A DNA stretch of 7,229 bases from Thermofilaceae archaeon (lineage in GTDB: Archaea; Thermoproteota; Thermoprotei; Thermofilales; B69-G16), in NCBI GenBank assembly GCA_027017165.1, contig JALURF010000209.1, positions 1 through 7,229 on the forward strand, in the 5' to 3' direction. The stretch's first letter is position 1; the number at the start of each line of letters is the position of its first letter. This document shows, piece after piece, positions 1 through 6,614 of the stretch. The notes under the pieces are model-generated. The model saw only the letters and a program-made list of their open reading frames with translations, was not told the origin of the DNA and made no database searches. The translations under genes were made by a program, and so were the position numbers.

Positions 1-146
1 CCATAGGTTATACCGCCGCCGCAGAACTTATCTCTCCCCTTCTTATCTCTCTCTAAAATTAGAGTTTTGAGGCCTAAACGGGCAGCAATAGTAGCCGCTA
101 CCGAGCCTGAAGGACCAGCACCCACTACTACTAAGTCATAAACCAA
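1..146 (-). CDS. Geranylgeranyl reductase family FAD-dependent oxidoreductase, N-terminal fragment
   Basis: Only the first 48 codons lie in the window; the gene runs off the left edge. The protein opens with a Rossmann FAD-binding strand and glycine loop (VVVGAGPSGS, residues 6-15). A second strand follows, ending in the acidic residue that holds the ribose (LILER, E32), and then an FCGGG motif at 41-45. The combination of dinucleotide fold and CGGG is typical of geranylgeranyl / digeranylgeranylglycerophospholipid reductases, which hydrogenate the isoprenoid chains of archaeal membrane lipids. A related flavoprotein of the same superfamily cannot be excluded from 48 residues. I prefer the TTG start at 146: GGGTGAG lies at 151-157, four bases before it, and the resulting MVYDLVVVGAGP matches the usual short N-terminus of the family. 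A GTG at 155 in the same frame is the alternative and would add three residues, but it sits inside the ribosome binding site. Confidence 0.85.
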   Translation of the reverse strand, partial: MVYDLVVVGAGPSGSVAATIAARLGLKTLILERDKKGRDKFCGGGITY

Positions 147-150
147 CTGA

Positions 151-157
151 CTCACCC
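151..157 (-). promoter_or_regulatory. Ribosome binding site deciding the TTG start of the geranylgeranyl reductase gene
   Basis: Read on the minus strand, GGGTGAG is complementary to the 3' end of archaeal 16S rRNA and stands four bases before TTG at 146. The competing GTG (155-153) is part of this motif, which argues against its use. Confidence 0.5.
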
Positions 158-214
158 GACAGTGAGTACCATTTACTAATAGTTGTCCAGTATTTCTTCT
201 AATATTTTTATCTC

Positions 215-222
215 TTTTAAAA
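215..222 (-). promoter_or_regulatory. TATA-like box, candidate promoter for the geranylgeranyl reductase gene
   Basis: TTTTAAAA on the minus strand is preceded by a purine-rich GAGAAG that could act as a BRE. Transcription would begin near 190, leaving a leader of about 40 bases that contains the GGGTGAG ribosome binding site. The gap is A/T-rich, so a chance match is possible. Confidence 0.35.
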
Positions 223-263
223 CTTCTCGAAGATTAGAAATAAATAAGCACGGTGGCTAGACG

Positions 264-1325
264 CTATATTATAGCATATTTCGATATTTTCCTAAAACGC
301 TTTAAACCAATATTTTTAATTAAAACTTCTTGATCAAGCCGGCTTTCAACTCTAAGAGCTAAAATTTTCTTAGCAATTCTAGGCCCTATGCCCGGCACTT
401 TCAATAGTTCATTGTATGGTGCATTGTTCAAATCTATGGGATAAAGATCTCTATGCTCTCTTGCATAGCCTTCTTTTAAATCATTAAAGCTCCTAAGCAT
501 ACCTCTATCATCCAGCAACACCTCCAAATCCTTTAGTGTAAAACCGTAATCCCGTATCAGGTAAAAAGCTTGATAAAGCAATCTAGCTCTCCTAGACGAG
601 CACGGAGGCAGATTTTCGAGAGGGGTTTCGGATATAGGCTCAAAAGGACTATAAAAAACTCTTGCAAGTCCGTATTTTTTAACTAGGATCTCGGTTAGTT
701 TTAATACTTCAAAATCCGTGTTCCCCACTCCAACTATAAGCTGTGATGCAACTCCAGCACTTAGACGCTTTTTCTCATTACCCATTTTAGTGGCTATCCT
801 TAACACTCTTAGAATGTCGTGCTTGTAACTTCCTTTATCCGGTGCAATTTCATAAAAGACGTCCGGAGTCGCGGCTTCCACGTTAACGCCAACCCTATCC
901 GCTACTCTACAAGCATCCTCCACCAAGTGCCTAGGGGTTCCAGGCATAAGCCGTAAGTTTATATAGCCAGTAAAACCTTTAGCCCTTAACATTCTAGCAA
1001 CTTTAATCTCTTTTTCGACGACATCCTCTGGATCTCCGAAAACGCTTGAAGAAAGAAAAAAGCCGGAAATTTTGCCTCTCCTCCACAATTCCAGTACGCG
1101 ATTAACTAGTTTCTCCACATTCCAGAAAGTTCTATAAACTCTTCTTCCCCTTCTAAAAGCACAATACTTGCATTCGTTTACGCAGTAGGAAGCCAGTAGA
1201 GTTTTAAAAAGAGGTACGCGACGGCCTCGATACCAAGATAGGTAGATGGGGGAATCCCAGTCCCACCTGGACATCCTTACTAAGGCTTCTTCACCATCAA
1301 GCCATCTGCCCAGTGTTACGCTCAT
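264..1325 (-). CDS. Radical SAM protein with C-terminal helix-hairpin-helix (putative DNA modification/repair family)
   Basis: The protein has 353 residues from ATG at 1325; a TTG one codon earlier (1328) is also possible. Numbering here counts from that TTG. The cysteines C49-x3-C53-x2-C56 are the radical SAM [4Fe-4S] ligands, in the segment SYCVNECKYCAF. Further on come NVEAATPDVFYEIAPDK (about 149-165), a glycine-rich stretch AGVASQLIVGVGNTD, and YSPFEPI. The C-terminus carries a helix-hairpin-helix (NNAPYNELLKVPGIG and following residues, about 300-335), a non-specific DNA-binding fold. This order matches the family described as 'putative DNA modification/repair radical SAM protein' (TIGR03916, COG4277), from memory. 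Its substrate is unknown. In bacteria it is usually paired with a uracil-DNA-glycosylase-like partner, and none is visible here. The family assignment is strong; the DNA role is inferred from the HhH and the bacterial association. It has its own promoter immediately upstream. Confidence 0.9.
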   Translation of the reverse strand: MSVTLGRWLDGEEALVRMSRWDWDSPIYLSWYRGRRVPLFKTLLASYCVNECKYCAFRRGRRVYRTFWNVEKLVNRVLELWRRGKISGFFLSSSVFGDPEDVVEKEIKVARMLRAKGFTGYINLRLMPGTPRHLVEDACRVADRVGVNVEAATPDVFYEIAPDKGSYKHDILRVLRIATKMGNEKKRLSAGVASQLIVGVGNTDFEVLKLTEILVKKYGLARVFYSPFEPISETPLENLPPCSSRRARLLYQAFYLIRDYGFTLKDLEVLLDDRGMLRSFNDLKEGYAREHRDLYPIDLNNAPYNELLKVPGIGPRIAKKILALRVESRLDQEVLIKNIGLKRFRKISKYAII

Positions 1326-1350
1326 CAAAAATATCCAGTAGTATTCTCAT

Positions 1351-1360
1351 TTTAAATAAA
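1351..1360 (-). promoter_or_regulatory. TATA-like box for the radical SAM gene
   Basis: TTTATTTAAA on the minus strand is centred about 30 bases before ATG at 1325. With the usual archaeal TATA-to-start distance, transcription would begin within a few bases of the start codon, giving a leaderless or nearly leaderless mRNA. No GGTGA-type motif precedes the ATG, which fits. Confidence 0.55.
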
Positions 1361-1389
1361 AGGTTGATAGTGTGTAAAGTGAAAGTATT

Positions 1390-3426
1390 CTACTTCTCCT
1401 TTTTAACGACGCGCCTTTTCTTCAAAAATACCCCCACTCCCGCCGCGATAACCGCCGCAACAGCCACGAGTATATAAGGAGTATAATCCACCCCTTCTTT
1501 TCCGCTTACTTTTTCCTTTTCAAGAGTAACAGTATAGCTCTTCTCTTCAAAAGCCTCTACTTCCACAGTCTCGCCTTTATACCCCTCTGCCTTTATCCTT
1601 ACTAAGTAATTCCCGGGCAACAGTTCCACGCCGTCGGTACTGTTTTTAGCTGGAGAATAAACCGCGACTATATAGCCGTTTTCATCTAAGAAATACGCGG
1701 TATAATTCTCTAGTACAGCTCCATCTTCGCCTTTAACAACTAATGTGATTTTAACTTTTTTCAAGATTTCAATAGGCAATTCAATAGTTATGTTGATATT
1801 ATCTCTCACATCAACCATTTGTCTTGTAATAGTATCTCCTTTTACAACTAGAATCTCATATTCTCCTTTTTCAACATTGAACTGGCAAAAACCTTCGGCA
1901 TTGGTCTTGTTCTCCGCTAAGAGCTCACCGCCGAGTTTGTATAGCATAACATCCGCGTCAGCGACGCTTCTTTCTGCTAAATCTATAACTTTGATATTCA
2001 ACTTGAAGATTTCAAATTTCATTTTAATTTGAACGTGTATATCGCTGGTAAGATTAATGATCTTCATGGTATCGATGTAGTTTTCCTTAGAAACTATGAT
2101 TGTATAAACTCCTACTGGCATAACTTGGCTCCAAGTTCCATTGACTATTATACTAAGGCCGAGTTCTTTAATTGTTAAATTAACGTTATCTAGAGTATTG
2201 TTGTTGTAATCTAGGATGACTATATTCAGTTTATAATACTTCGTTTCCTCCGGTTTCTCTATTTTCTTTTTCATATACTGGTATACGAGCACCGAATTTC
2301 TGGAATACACTATGATCTTATCGGCGGCGTCAGAGTACGCTATTTTCTTATACCTATTCTTAACCAGTATTTGATAGCTTAAACCTCCTAGTTTATAAAT
2401 CATTATCTTAGCGAGAGGGTCTCCGCTCTTCTGGTAGCGTACTATAATCGTGAAGTTGTTTGCTGGGAAAATTCTATGTTGTCCGTTTTTGTATATCTTA
2501 ATTCTCCTAGAGTAAATAATTTTCAAATCACGGTTTAAAACTTTGATAACAGATCGTTTTTCCCCCTTCTTCTCATAGTATAGGTGTTTTCCATCGGGAG
2601 AGAAGCCGCGGAAAACTCCTAGTTCGGTTGTAGATATTTCCTTTATCCCTTTAAGCTTATGTTCAGCAAAATCTACTTTATATTTCACTATTCTTTCCGT
2701 ATATATTACACCTAGTTCACGTGGATTATCCGTGGGGAAAATATCTTCTACATACTTTTCTCTTTCAACTCTAAGCAGAACCTTGCCATCTGCCATATTA
2801 AAATACTTTATATACTTCTCCTTGGCTATAAGACAGGAATGGCAGAAAGTCTCCGTAGTCAGCGAAACGAGTTTACCCTCTTCCGTAAATAAAATCTTAT
2901 GAACGTCCTTAACTACCCTTCGTGTCCATAAAATTTCTCCTTTCTCTAAATCTATCAGGTAGATGTAGTTCTTAGGACTTCCTCTCGATTCTCTAACACC
3001 TCCTAAAGCTACGTACTTCTCATCGTCCGTAAACGTCACAACGCTTATCTTACTCTCGACTTCAAACTCTTGGATTTCATTTGTAACGAGGTTTATTATA
3101 ACGAATTTACGCGGAGCTTCCTGTTCAAAATATAGCATTTTTCCAGAAGGCGAGAACCCGGCGACACGTATGTCTCCAAAGGCTCTGTGCTTACCGATCA
3201 ACGTGTAGTTTTTGTATATCAAAATGCTACTATTGCCCAGAAAAACCGCCATTAAAGTTCCATTCCCGGATAACGCAAGGTATTTTACCTCATGGCTATA
3301 GGTGAAATTGTAAATTAGAAAATAATCCCAATAGTACTCGCTGTTCTCCTCGGCGTAGGATATCGGAAGCCATAGGCTGAACATTGAGATCGTTAGTATT
3401 AGCACCAGCGGGAATACTTTCTTCAT
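1390..3426 (-). CDS. Exported surface protein: beta-propeller, three Ig-like domains and C-terminal membrane anchor
   Basis: This 678-residue protein has a signal peptide (1-25, KK then a hydrophobic core, ending near SYA). Residues about 36-385 are repeated beta-rich units resembling WD40/quinoprotein-type blades, for example GFSPSGKMLYFEQ (90-102), TFTDDEKYVALGG (131-143) and GFSPDGKHLYYEK (274-286); I count seven or eight. Three Ig-like repeats of the carboxypeptidase-regulatory/PEGA style follow at about 398-470, 473-551 and 556-637; the third contains the characteristic LLPGNYLVRIKAEGYKGETVEV. A transmembrane helix (650-667) and a short basic tail end the protein. Twelve N-x-S/T sequons fit a glycosylated exterior. 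No catalytic motif is seen, so a binding, sensing or structural role is likely. C195 and C198 (FCHSC) could form a disulfide or bind metal. It lies 43 bases after the protease gene and has a TATA-like box in that gap. I do not recognise a named family. Confidence 0.8.
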   Translation of the reverse strand: MKKVFPLVLILTISMFSLWLPISYAEENSEYYWDYFLIYNFTYSHEVKYLALSGNGTLMAVFLGNSSILIYKNYTLIGKHRAFGDIRVAGFSPSGKMLYFEQEAPRKFVIINLVTNEIQEFEVESKISVVTFTDDEKYVALGGVRESRGSPKNYIYLIDLEKGEILWTRRVVKDVHKILFTEEGKLVSLTTETFCHSCLIAKEKYIKYFNMADGKVLLRVEREKYVEDIFPTDNPRELGVIYTERIVKYKVDFAEHKLKGIKEISTTELGVFRGFSPDGKHLYYEKKGEKRSVIKVLNRDLKIIYSRRIKIYKNGQHRIFPANNFTIIVRYQKSGDPLAKIMIYKLGGLSYQILVKNRYKKIAYSDAADKIIVYSRNSVLVYQYMKKKIEKPEETKYYKLNIVILDYNNNTLDNVNLTIKELGLSIIVNGTWSQVMPVGVYTIIVSKENYIDTMKIINLTSDIHVQIKMKFEIFKLNIKVIDLAERSVADADVMLYKLGGELLAENKTNAEGFCQFNVEKGEYEILVVKGDTITRQMVDVRDNINITIELPIEILKKVKITLVVKGEDGAVLENYTAYFLDENGYIVAVYSPAKNSTDGVELLPGNYLVRIKAEGYKGETVEVEAFEEKSYTVTLEKEKVSGKEGVDYTPYILVAVAAVIAAGVGVFLKKRRVVKKEK

Positions 3427-3452
3427 AGTCTCTATTCTTCAATCAATTTATC

Positions 3453-3460
3453 CAATATAA
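3453..3460 (-). promoter_or_regulatory. TATA-like box for the propeller/Ig surface protein gene
   Basis: TTATATTG on the minus strand lies just after the protease stop codon and about 30 bases before ATG at 3426. The only purine-rich stretch before the ATG is GAAGAATAGAG, not a clear ribosome binding site, so a nearly leaderless transcript is plausible. Readthrough from the protease gene may also contribute. Confidence 0.45.
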
Positions 3461-3469
3461 GTTTCCCGC

Positions 3470-4393
3470 TTACTCCAACTTTGGATAAACTACGAGACTC
3501 CTCCGCTCTCTAACCAATCCTACTCTTATAATGTCTCCCACTTTCTTCTCAGCTATAAACCTTTGAAGATCTTTAACGTTGAACACGGGCTCGCCGTCAA
3601 TAGTTAGAATAACATCTCCTACTCTAATACCGCTTTTCTCGGCTGGAGAGCCGGGCTGAACATAAACCACCAAAGCACCTCTCTCAACCGGGAGGCCGTA
3701 ATGCCTAGCCAGATTCACCGTGACATCGACGCAGCTAACGCCGAGAAAAGCTCTTCTAATCCTCCCGTATTGAAGCAGCTGGCTCAGAGAATCTTTTATA
3801 CTGTTTATGGGTATCGCGAAGCCTATTCCCTGAGCAAAGGGTATTATCGCGGTATTAATGCCCACCACTTCCCCCTGCAAGTTTACTAAAGGCCCACCGC
3901 TATTTCCCGGATTTATAGCCGCGTCGGTTTGTATTACGTTTTCTAGAACTACTGTGGGGGATTTTATAGTCCTATTCAACGCGCTTATAACGCCCATGGT
4001 GACCGTCGGCGGGCCTTTAAGACCTAAAGGATTCCCTATCGCCAGAACTATCTGGCCTACTTTAAGCTTATCTGAATCTCCCAGTTTCAGCGGTTTCAAC
4101 CCAACATCACTAGTTAATTTCAGCAAGGCGAAGTCTCGGCTGGGATCGCGGCCGACTACTTGTGCATCGACTAGACTGCCATCCCGCAGAACCACCTTTA
4201 CTCGCTGGACATTTGCAACTACGTGATTTGAAGTAGCTATATAGTTACCGTCGTACACCACGAAGCCCGATCCTATACCCTTAAGGGGCAGGGGGATTAA
4301 AAAGAGATCTATAACTCTTACAGTCGTTATACCTACAACACTAGGACTTACCTCTTCCACCACCTTTGTTATGGCTTTCTCTAGTTCAAACAT
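3470..4393 (-). CDS. HtrA/DegP-type trypsin-like serine protease with one PDZ domain, no signal peptide
   Basis: The protein has 307 residues. A trypsin-like domain spans about 7-205, with the triad visible as H57 (ATSNHVV), D87 (DPSRDFALLK) and S165 (NPGNSGGPL), and the family landmark QTDAAINPGNSGG intact. One PDZ domain covers about 215-303 (FLGVS; GSPAEKSGIRVGDVI; FNVKDLQRFI). HtrA proteases degrade or sort misfolded proteins, with PDZ domains binding exposed C-termini and gating activity. Most bacterial and many archaeal members carry a signal peptide or N-terminal membrane helix. This one has neither: it starts directly at MFELEKAITKVVEEVSPSVV, and an in-frame TAA immediately precedes the ATG, so no upstream extension exists. 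The start is supported by AGGGAG four bases upstream. A cytoplasmic location is therefore inferred, despite exported proteins on both sides. All catalytic residues are present, so it should be active. Confidence 0.93.
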   Translation of the reverse strand: MFELEKAITKVVEEVSPSVVGITTVRVIDLFLIPLPLKGIGSGFVVYDGNYIATSNHVVANVQRVKVVLRDGSLVDAQVVGRDPSRDFALLKLTSDVGLKPLKLGDSDKLKVGQIVLAIGNPLGLKGPPTVTMGVISALNRTIKSPTVVLENVIQTDAAINPGNSGGPLVNLQGEVVGINTAIIPFAQGIGFAIPINSIKDSLSQLLQYGRIRRAFLGVSCVDVTVNLARHYGLPVERGALVVYVQPGSPAEKSGIRVGDVILTIDGEPVFNVKDLQRFIAEKKVGDIIRVGLVRERRSLVVYPKLE

Positions 4394-4397
4394 TTAT

Positions 4398-4403
4398 CTC
4401 CCT
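4398..4403 (-). promoter_or_regulatory. Ribosome binding site of the HtrA-type protease gene
   Basis: AGGGAG on the minus strand stands four bases before ATG at 4393 and supports that start. A TAA stop lies between the motif and the ATG in the same frame. Confidence 0.5.
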
Positions 4404-4422
4404 GAAACTAAAAAATAGCCCC

Positions 4423-4430
4423 TTATTTAA
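4423..4430 (-). promoter_or_regulatory. TATA-like box, possible internal promoter for the protease gene
   Basis: TTAAATAA on the minus strand overlaps the stop codon of the upstream membrane-protein gene and lies about 34 bases before ATG at 4393. It would allow independent expression of the protease. The gap is only 29 bases, so co-transcription is equally possible. Confidence 0.3.
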
Positions 4431-5523
4431 CTCTTGATTCGCTTCTAACCGCAGAAGTCTTTTCTCTCATTCTTTTAATACCGTAAACGGGTATGACGCT
4501 TAATACTATAACAACCACTAGAATAGAGGTTACCACAAATGGTTTTGAAGCTATTGGCGAGGGAGTGGTTTCGGAGTCCTTTTCAACTAAATCTAAGGTC
4601 TCAAGGTCCAGGAGGTAGTCTTCATACCAAACTTCGACTTTAACCTCTTCCTGCCCTTCTAGAGGAGCGGGAATATATACCGTCTTTTGCTCATTTTCTT
4701 CGAGATAGATTTTCCTAGTAATATCCAGCTTTTCTCCTACAAGCCTAACGAAAAAATAACCCGGCTTTCCCAACTGCTTCACTGTCACTGCAACGCCTCT
4801 ATATCTTATTTTCACATCGACAATCTCAACCCTATAACCAACCACTCTCTCAGGTAATTTCAATCCGGGAATATACAAATCTAGGATATAGACGTTAGGA
4901 GCTTCCGGCTCGTTATAGTTCACCCAGAGTATCCTAGTCTCCGAAACCTCGCTAGGCTTCTTTGCTGTTTTAGGCTCCCAGCTATAAGCCATCAATTTTA
5001 CTTGAGGATCTAGCTTTATCTCTATAACATCGATCCAGCTTCTAGGATCGCTACTAGTAAAGCTATCTCTAATCCTTACACGAAAAGTATTATCCTCCAA
5101 TCTCTCAACGAAATCCGTCGTATTAAGGTATATCAGTACTTCAATTATGTAGGCGCCTTTAAATTGAACCATTTCGCGAACGCCGTAGACGTCGCACAAG
5201 ACGTATTCTTCATCATCTCTATAAACGTGCGATATTACCTCGTATTTCACTCTTTTAGGATCCGATGTGAATAGTAGAAGGGCGAACATTACGTGAATAT
5301 CTTCCTCTGCTTTAATATCCTCCTCTATCTCTGGCTTCCCAAACCAACTTTCGCCCTCCGCTGTAAAGGGGTGGAGTTTCTGCCTAACTATAACCGTTCC
5401 ATCAGCGTTGAAATGCAATTCGAAGTTTAAAGCATACCATAGCTCTTGTCCTTTAACCTTAATAGAGAAAATAGGGATACACAATAATAGCAATACGAGA
5501 GTCAGGAAGATTTTCTTCTCCAT
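4423..5523 (-). CDS. Membrane-anchored exported protein of unknown family, coupled to the transglutaminase gene
   Basis: I do not recognise a named family. The 366 residues begin with a signal peptide (1-25, KK then a leucine-rich core, ending near VKG). The extracellular part is beta-rich. The first section (about 28-220) opens with ALNFELHFNADGTVIVRQKL, a strand-turn-strand pattern common in archaeal exported proteins. The second (about 228-300) resembles a single Ig-like sandwich (VDVKIRYRGVAVTVKQLG; KIYLEENEQKTVYIPAP). A low-complexity S/T/P linker (about 314-327) leads to one transmembrane helix (329-348) and a short basic tail facing the cytoplasm. C110 is the only cysteine outside the signal peptide, and one N-x-T sequon (N134) is present. 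ATG at 5523 overlaps the transglutaminase stop in TAATG and has GGGGTGA just upstream, so the two are translated from one message. That suggests, but does not prove, that it anchors or regulates the transglutaminase-like protein, which has no anchor of its own. Confidence 0.75.
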   Translation of the reverse strand: MEKKIFLTLVLLLLCIPIFSIKVKGQELWYALNFELHFNADGTVIVRQKLHPFTAEGESWFGKPEIEEDIKAEEDIHVMFALLLFTSDPKRVKYEVISHVYRDDEEYVLCDVYGVREMVQFKGAYIIEVLIYLNTTDFVERLEDNTFRVRIRDSFTSSDPRSWIDVIEIKLDPQVKLMAYSWEPKTAKKPSEVSETRILWVNYNEPEAPNVYILDLYIPGLKLPERVVGYRVEIVDVKIRYRGVAVTVKQLGKPGYFFVRLVGEKLDITRKIYLEENEQKTVYIPAPLEGQEEVKVEVWYEDYLLDLETLDLVEKDSETTPSPIASKPFVVTSILVVVIVLSVIPVYGIKRMREKTSAVRSESRVK

Positions 5524-6533
5524 TATTCACCCCTCTTAAAGTCGAATTCGATATATTCCAGCTCGAGATAGCTGGGAATTATGAACTCCAGTAATCCGCT
5601 TCCATAAAACGTCTTTCCCTCAACGCCGAAAGGCACATGGAGATTTGTAAAATCTCCTATTTTAGGTCGGCTCAAATCCTCCAGCATTTCGACGTCTATC
5701 CAGCCCCAGGGAGGCACGTATACTTGAACCCACATATGCCCACCCCAGTGAGTAAGCAAGTTCATGCCCTCCTGTAGAGATGTGTTTAACCAATGCTTTT
5801 CCTCATGTGTTGTCAATAGAAATCCGAAAACGGTTCTAGCAGGTAGGCCTAAGACACGGGCCATAGTCACGTATGTATCTGCTACTTCTACGCAATCCCC
5901 GCGGACGGCTAAACCTAAACCTCTCTTAACGATAGCGTGATCCGACCCTTTCCTTCCTCTAGTAATTTCATACATTAGATTATCTTGAACCCATTTAGCT
6001 ATCTTCTCCGCGGTTTCTAATGGGTTATCGCTATACGCTACTTTATAGGCTAAATTTCTCAAAGTTTCATTGTCGATATTCCAGTAAATACTATCATCGG
6101 TGTATATTCTGGCTATCTCTAGTGGAGGCCATAAAGCCCTATCTTTCTCGAAGTATACCTTATACCCGCTAACCCTTATGGTATATGTCAGATTTATCCA
6201 AAGCTCTTCCTCAGGCTTCACTTCCACAAAGATCAGTGCGAAAACATTTCCTTCTTCATCAGTTTCAAATCTTAACGGCTCTGGCTCTACCTTAAGAACT
6301 CTACAGTAAACTCGGCTTGTATTCCTCGGTATTGATACGTAAACGTACTCTCTTACAACTCTACCTACTTTGTTAACTAGAAGAGCTCTCTCGTGAACTA
6401 TATACGTATAGTTGTAAAACTCTATCCTAGTTTCGGCCAAAACTTCCGCTCTACCGCTCTTCCATTCTATCGTGTTAAAGGGTAATACAAAGGCCAGTAC
6501 TAAGACCGCTATGATAAGATACCTTTTACCCAT
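5523..6533 (-). CDS. Exported transglutaminase-like (papain-fold) domain protein
   Basis: The 336 residues start with a signal peptide or N-terminal membrane helix (about 5-20, IIAVLVLAFVLPF). A beta-rich domain at about 30-125 with four N-x-S/T sequons is followed by a transglutaminase-core domain at about 155-285. The catalytic triad is readable: C214 (RGDCVEVADTYVTMARVLGLPAR region), H266 (GGHMWVQVYVPPWGW) and D280 (WIDVE). The preceding helix EKIAKWVQDNLMYE (176-189) is also typical of the fold. In prokaryotes this superfamily includes peptidases and cross-linking or amidase-type enzymes, and the substrate cannot be told from sequence. There is no C-terminal transmembrane segment, so it is either secreted or held by its uncleaved N-terminal helix. 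It is the first gene of a unit with the following membrane protein (one-base overlap). A TATA-like box lies about 27 bases before ATG at 6533. Confidence 0.9.
   Translation of the reverse strand: MGKRYLIIAVLVLAFVLPFNTIEWKSGRAEVLAETRIEFYNYTYIVHERALLVNKVGRVVREYVYVSIPRNTSRVYCRVLKVEPEPLRFETDEEGNVFALIFVEVKPEEELWINLTYTIRVSGYKVYFEKDRALWPPLEIARIYTDDSIYWNIDNETLRNLAYKVAYSDNPLETAEKIAKWVQDNLMYEITRGRKGSDHAIVKRGLGLAVRGDCVEVADTYVTMARVLGLPARTVFGFLLTTHEEKHWLNTSLQEGMNLLTHWGGHMWVQVYVPPWGWIDVEMLEDLSRPKIGDFTNLHVPFGVEGKTFYGSGLLEFIIPSYLELEYIEFDFKRGE
5527..5533 (-). promoter_or_regulatory. Ribosome binding site inside the transglutaminase gene for the downstream membrane protein
   Basis: GGGGTGA on the minus strand forms part of the last codons of the upstream gene and lies three bases before the overlapping TAATG. 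It is the strongest Shine-Dalgarno-like match in the window and indicates coupled translation. Confidence 0.6.
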
Positions 6534-6556
6534 ACCTATGAAGACACTATATTAGC

Positions 6557-6564
6557 ATATAAAA
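6557..6564 (-). promoter_or_regulatory. TATA-like box for the transglutaminase/membrane protein operon
   Basis: TTTTATAT on the minus strand is centred about 27 bases before ATG at 6533, the spacing expected for a leaderless archaeal transcript. It lies in the 81-base divergent gap, and a plus-strand promoter box lies about 25 bases away. Confidence 0.55.
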
Positions 6565-6584
6565 GTTTAAGCGTAAGAGAATAG

Positions 6585-6590
6585 TTAAAT
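6585..6590 (+). promoter_or_regulatory. TATA-like box for the discoidin-like protein gene
   Basis: TTAAAT is centred about 27 bases before ATG at 6615, again matching leaderless spacing. A second A/T box, TTATATTT at 6601-6608, is too close to the start codon to serve as its promoter. Confidence 0.45.
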
Positions 6591-6614
6591 CATACCAAAG
6601 TTATATTTCAATGG

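Noticed and set aside
1326..1328. TTG at 1328 as the start of the radical SAM gene
   Set aside because: An ATG follows immediately and lies at good spacing from the TATA-like box, so the extra residue is unlikely. It cannot be fully excluded.
1745..2032. A 95-codon plus-strand open frame opposite the propeller/Ig gene
   Set aside because: It lies wholly antisense to the Ig-like domains and looks like a by-product of their codon use; the hydrophobic residues do not form a convincing protein.
3858..4226. A 122-codon plus-strand open frame opposite the protease gene
   Set aside because: It is antisense to the catalytic core of the HtrA-type gene, its translation is rich in S/T/P without any domain, and it has no promoter or ribosome binding site.
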